Assembly (NCBI GenBank): GCA_030426905.1
Contig: JAUHXQ010000006.1
Span: 1-64,000, forward strand
DNA: 64,000 nt
Direction of reading: 5' to 3'
DNA from: Alphaproteobacteria bacterium
GTDB lineage: Bacteria > Pseudomonadota > Alphaproteobacteria > Rickettsiales > JABSSG01
Shown here in pieces: positions 63,061 to 64,000 of this stretch. The notes beneath the pieces are model-generated. The model was given only the letters and a program-made list of their open reading frames with translations. It was not told where the DNA came from and did not search any database. The first letter of the stretch is position 1; every line of letters starts with the position of its first letter. A program made the position numbers and the translations under genes.

Positions 63061-64000
63061 ATGGCAAGAAGAATACCTTTGAAGCGAGTAAGAAATATAG
63101 GAATATGTGCGCATATTGATGCAGGTAAAACTACAACTACTGAACGAGTGCTTTATTATACAGGTAGATCTCATAAAATAGGTGAAGTTCATGAAGGCGC
63201 TGCAACTATGGACTGGATGGAGCAAGAGCAAGAAAGAGGTATTACCATTACTTCTGCTGCAACTACCTGTGAGTGGAATGAGCATCAAGTTAATATTATT
63301 GATACTCCTGGTCACGTTGATTTTACAATTGAAGTAGAAAGATCGTTGCGTGTGTTAGATGGTGCGGTGGTTGTGTTTGATGGTGTTGCAGGAGTTGAGC
63401 CTCAGTCTGAAACAGTATGGCGTCAAGCAGATAAATATAATGTTCCGCGTATATGTTTCGTCAACAAAATGGATCGAGTGGGTGCAGATTTTTTTCGCTG
63501 TGTTGGGATGATAAAAGACAGGCTTGGTGCAAAACCGGTAGTGATGCAAATTCCTATAGGTAGTGAAGATAAGTTCTTGGGAGTAATTGATCTTGTTAAG
63601 ATGCAGGCTATTATTTGGAAAGATGATAAATTAGGCGCTGAGTATAGCTACGGCGATATTCCTCAAGATTTAATAGCAAAAGCAGATGAAATGAGAGAAG
63701 AGCTTGTTGAGATAGCTGTTGAAGCAGATGATGAGCTTCTGGAAAAATATCTTGGTGGTGAAAAAATTTCAGAAGAAGAACTAAAAAAATGTATAAGAAA
63801 GGGAACTATTGTAAATAGCTTTATTCCGGTTTTTTGTGGTAGTGCTTTTAAAAATAAAGGTGTGCAGCCATTGCTTGATGCGGTAGTCGATTATCTTCCT
63901 TGTCCTACTGATGTTCCTGCGATTAAAGGAGTAAATGACAAAGATGAGCCGATTACAAGAAAATCTTCCGATGATGAACCATTATCAGTGTTGGCTTTTA
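63061..64000 (+). CDS. fusA: elongation factor G (C-terminus beyond window)
   Basis: ATG 63061 opens a frame that is still open at the window end (313 codons). It encodes the GTPase that drives ribosomal translocation. G1 is [10 protein letters not shown] near residue 20, the switch I region is [13 protein letters not shown]3 is D-T-P-G-H-V-D-F near 82 and G4 is N-K-M-D near 136. Third gene of the str operon, 61 bp after rpsG. Confidence 0.97.
   Translation, partial: MARRIPLKRVRNIGICAHIDAGKTTTTERVLYYTGRSHKIGEVHEGAATMDWMEQEQERGITITSAATTCEWNEHQVNIIDTPGHVDFTIEVERSLRVLDGAVVVFDGVAGVEPQSETVWRQADKYNVPRICFVNKMDRVGADFFRCVGMIKDRLGAKPVVMQIPIGSEDKFLGVIDLVKMQAIIWKDDKLGAEYSYGDIPQDLIAKADEMREELVEIAVEADDELLEKYLGGEKISEEELKKCIRKGTIVNSFIPVFCGSAFKNKGVQPLLDAVVDYLPCPTDVPAIKGVNDKDEPITRKSSDDEPLSVLAF

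Noticed and set aside
62968-63315. Minus-strand 115-codon frame over the start of fusA
   Set aside because: It is antisense to a clear EF-G reading frame with all GTPase motifs.

Overview
The window is AT-rich, densely coded chromosome from an alphaproteobacterium that looks host-associated. The best fit is the order Rickettsiales. The reasons are the low GC, the set of small conserved operons (mraZ-rsmH-ftsL-ftsI-murE, rnpA-yidD-yidC, nusB-thiL-nagZ, coxC-surf1, lspA with a BamF-like lipoprotein, rpsL-rpsG-fusA), many nutrient importers, and scattered eukaryote-like repeat proteins (ankyrin, RI-type LRR, long low-complexity proteins). I cannot name the genus. There is no rRNA, no recognisable insertion sequence, no phage module and no CRISPR array. 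Three tRNAs are present: Ser-GGA, Gly-GCC and Ile-GAU.

Layout. 1-5.6 kb: a Cys-rich 53-residue repeat protein running off the left edge, an ankyrin protein, a GyrI-like protein, the queuine salvage pair tgt/yhhQ, and two unknown proteins. 5.6-14 kb: a divergent ABC protein, an MFS carrier paired with a zinc-ligand-less AstE-like protein, tRNA-Ser, dgt, erpA and a Cys-rich unknown. 14-19.3 kb: a cell-wall and division operon on the minus strand, preceded by five TGG boxes at exact 10-bp spacing that resemble an MraZ operator. 19.4-23.4 kb: accessory unknowns, tRNA-Gly and an LRR protein. 23.4-29.6 kb: nagZ, thiL, nusB, a secreted protein, a degenerate histidine kinase with an intact response regulator, tRNA-Ile and ispH. 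29.6-33.7 kb: a minus-strand operon rnpA-yidD-yidC-fabK-like-folB ending in a clear terminator. 33.8-40.3 kb: a HAD-like unknown, a GNAT enzyme, mnmA, an amino acid permease, hisS and prfA. 40.4-43.9 kb: a 1172-residue repeat protein. 44-51 kb: M32 carboxypeptidase, surf1, coxC, a dicarboxylate/amino-acid symporter, a cupredoxin-FTR1 iron pair, an unknown and ssb. 51-64 kb: uvrA, a DevCAB-type exporter, lspA, a BamF-like lipoprotein, a PpiD-like chaperone, a Sco protein, an SbmA/YddA-like ABC protein, and the str operon running off the right edge.

How the genes work together. The core genes describe an aerobic cell (cytochrome oxidase subunit III with the assembly factors Surf1 and Sco) that makes meso-DAP peptidoglycan (MurE, FtsI), inserts membrane proteins (YidC/YidD) and matures lipoproteins (LspA). 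It also imports what it needs: queuine precursor, amino acids, dicarboxylates, iron and an MFS substrate. The accessory genes between them are the likely host-interaction layer.

A recurring theme is protein families that keep their fold but have lost catalytic residues: the AstE-like protein, the histidine kinase, a HAD-like protein, the divergent ABC protein and an FTR1-linked cupredoxin. Two core proteins also carry unusual sequences. Ribosomal protein S12 has Arg at residue 88, a classical streptomycin-resistance position, and SSB lacks the usual acidic -PF tip. All family names come from reading motifs by eye; no database search was possible.
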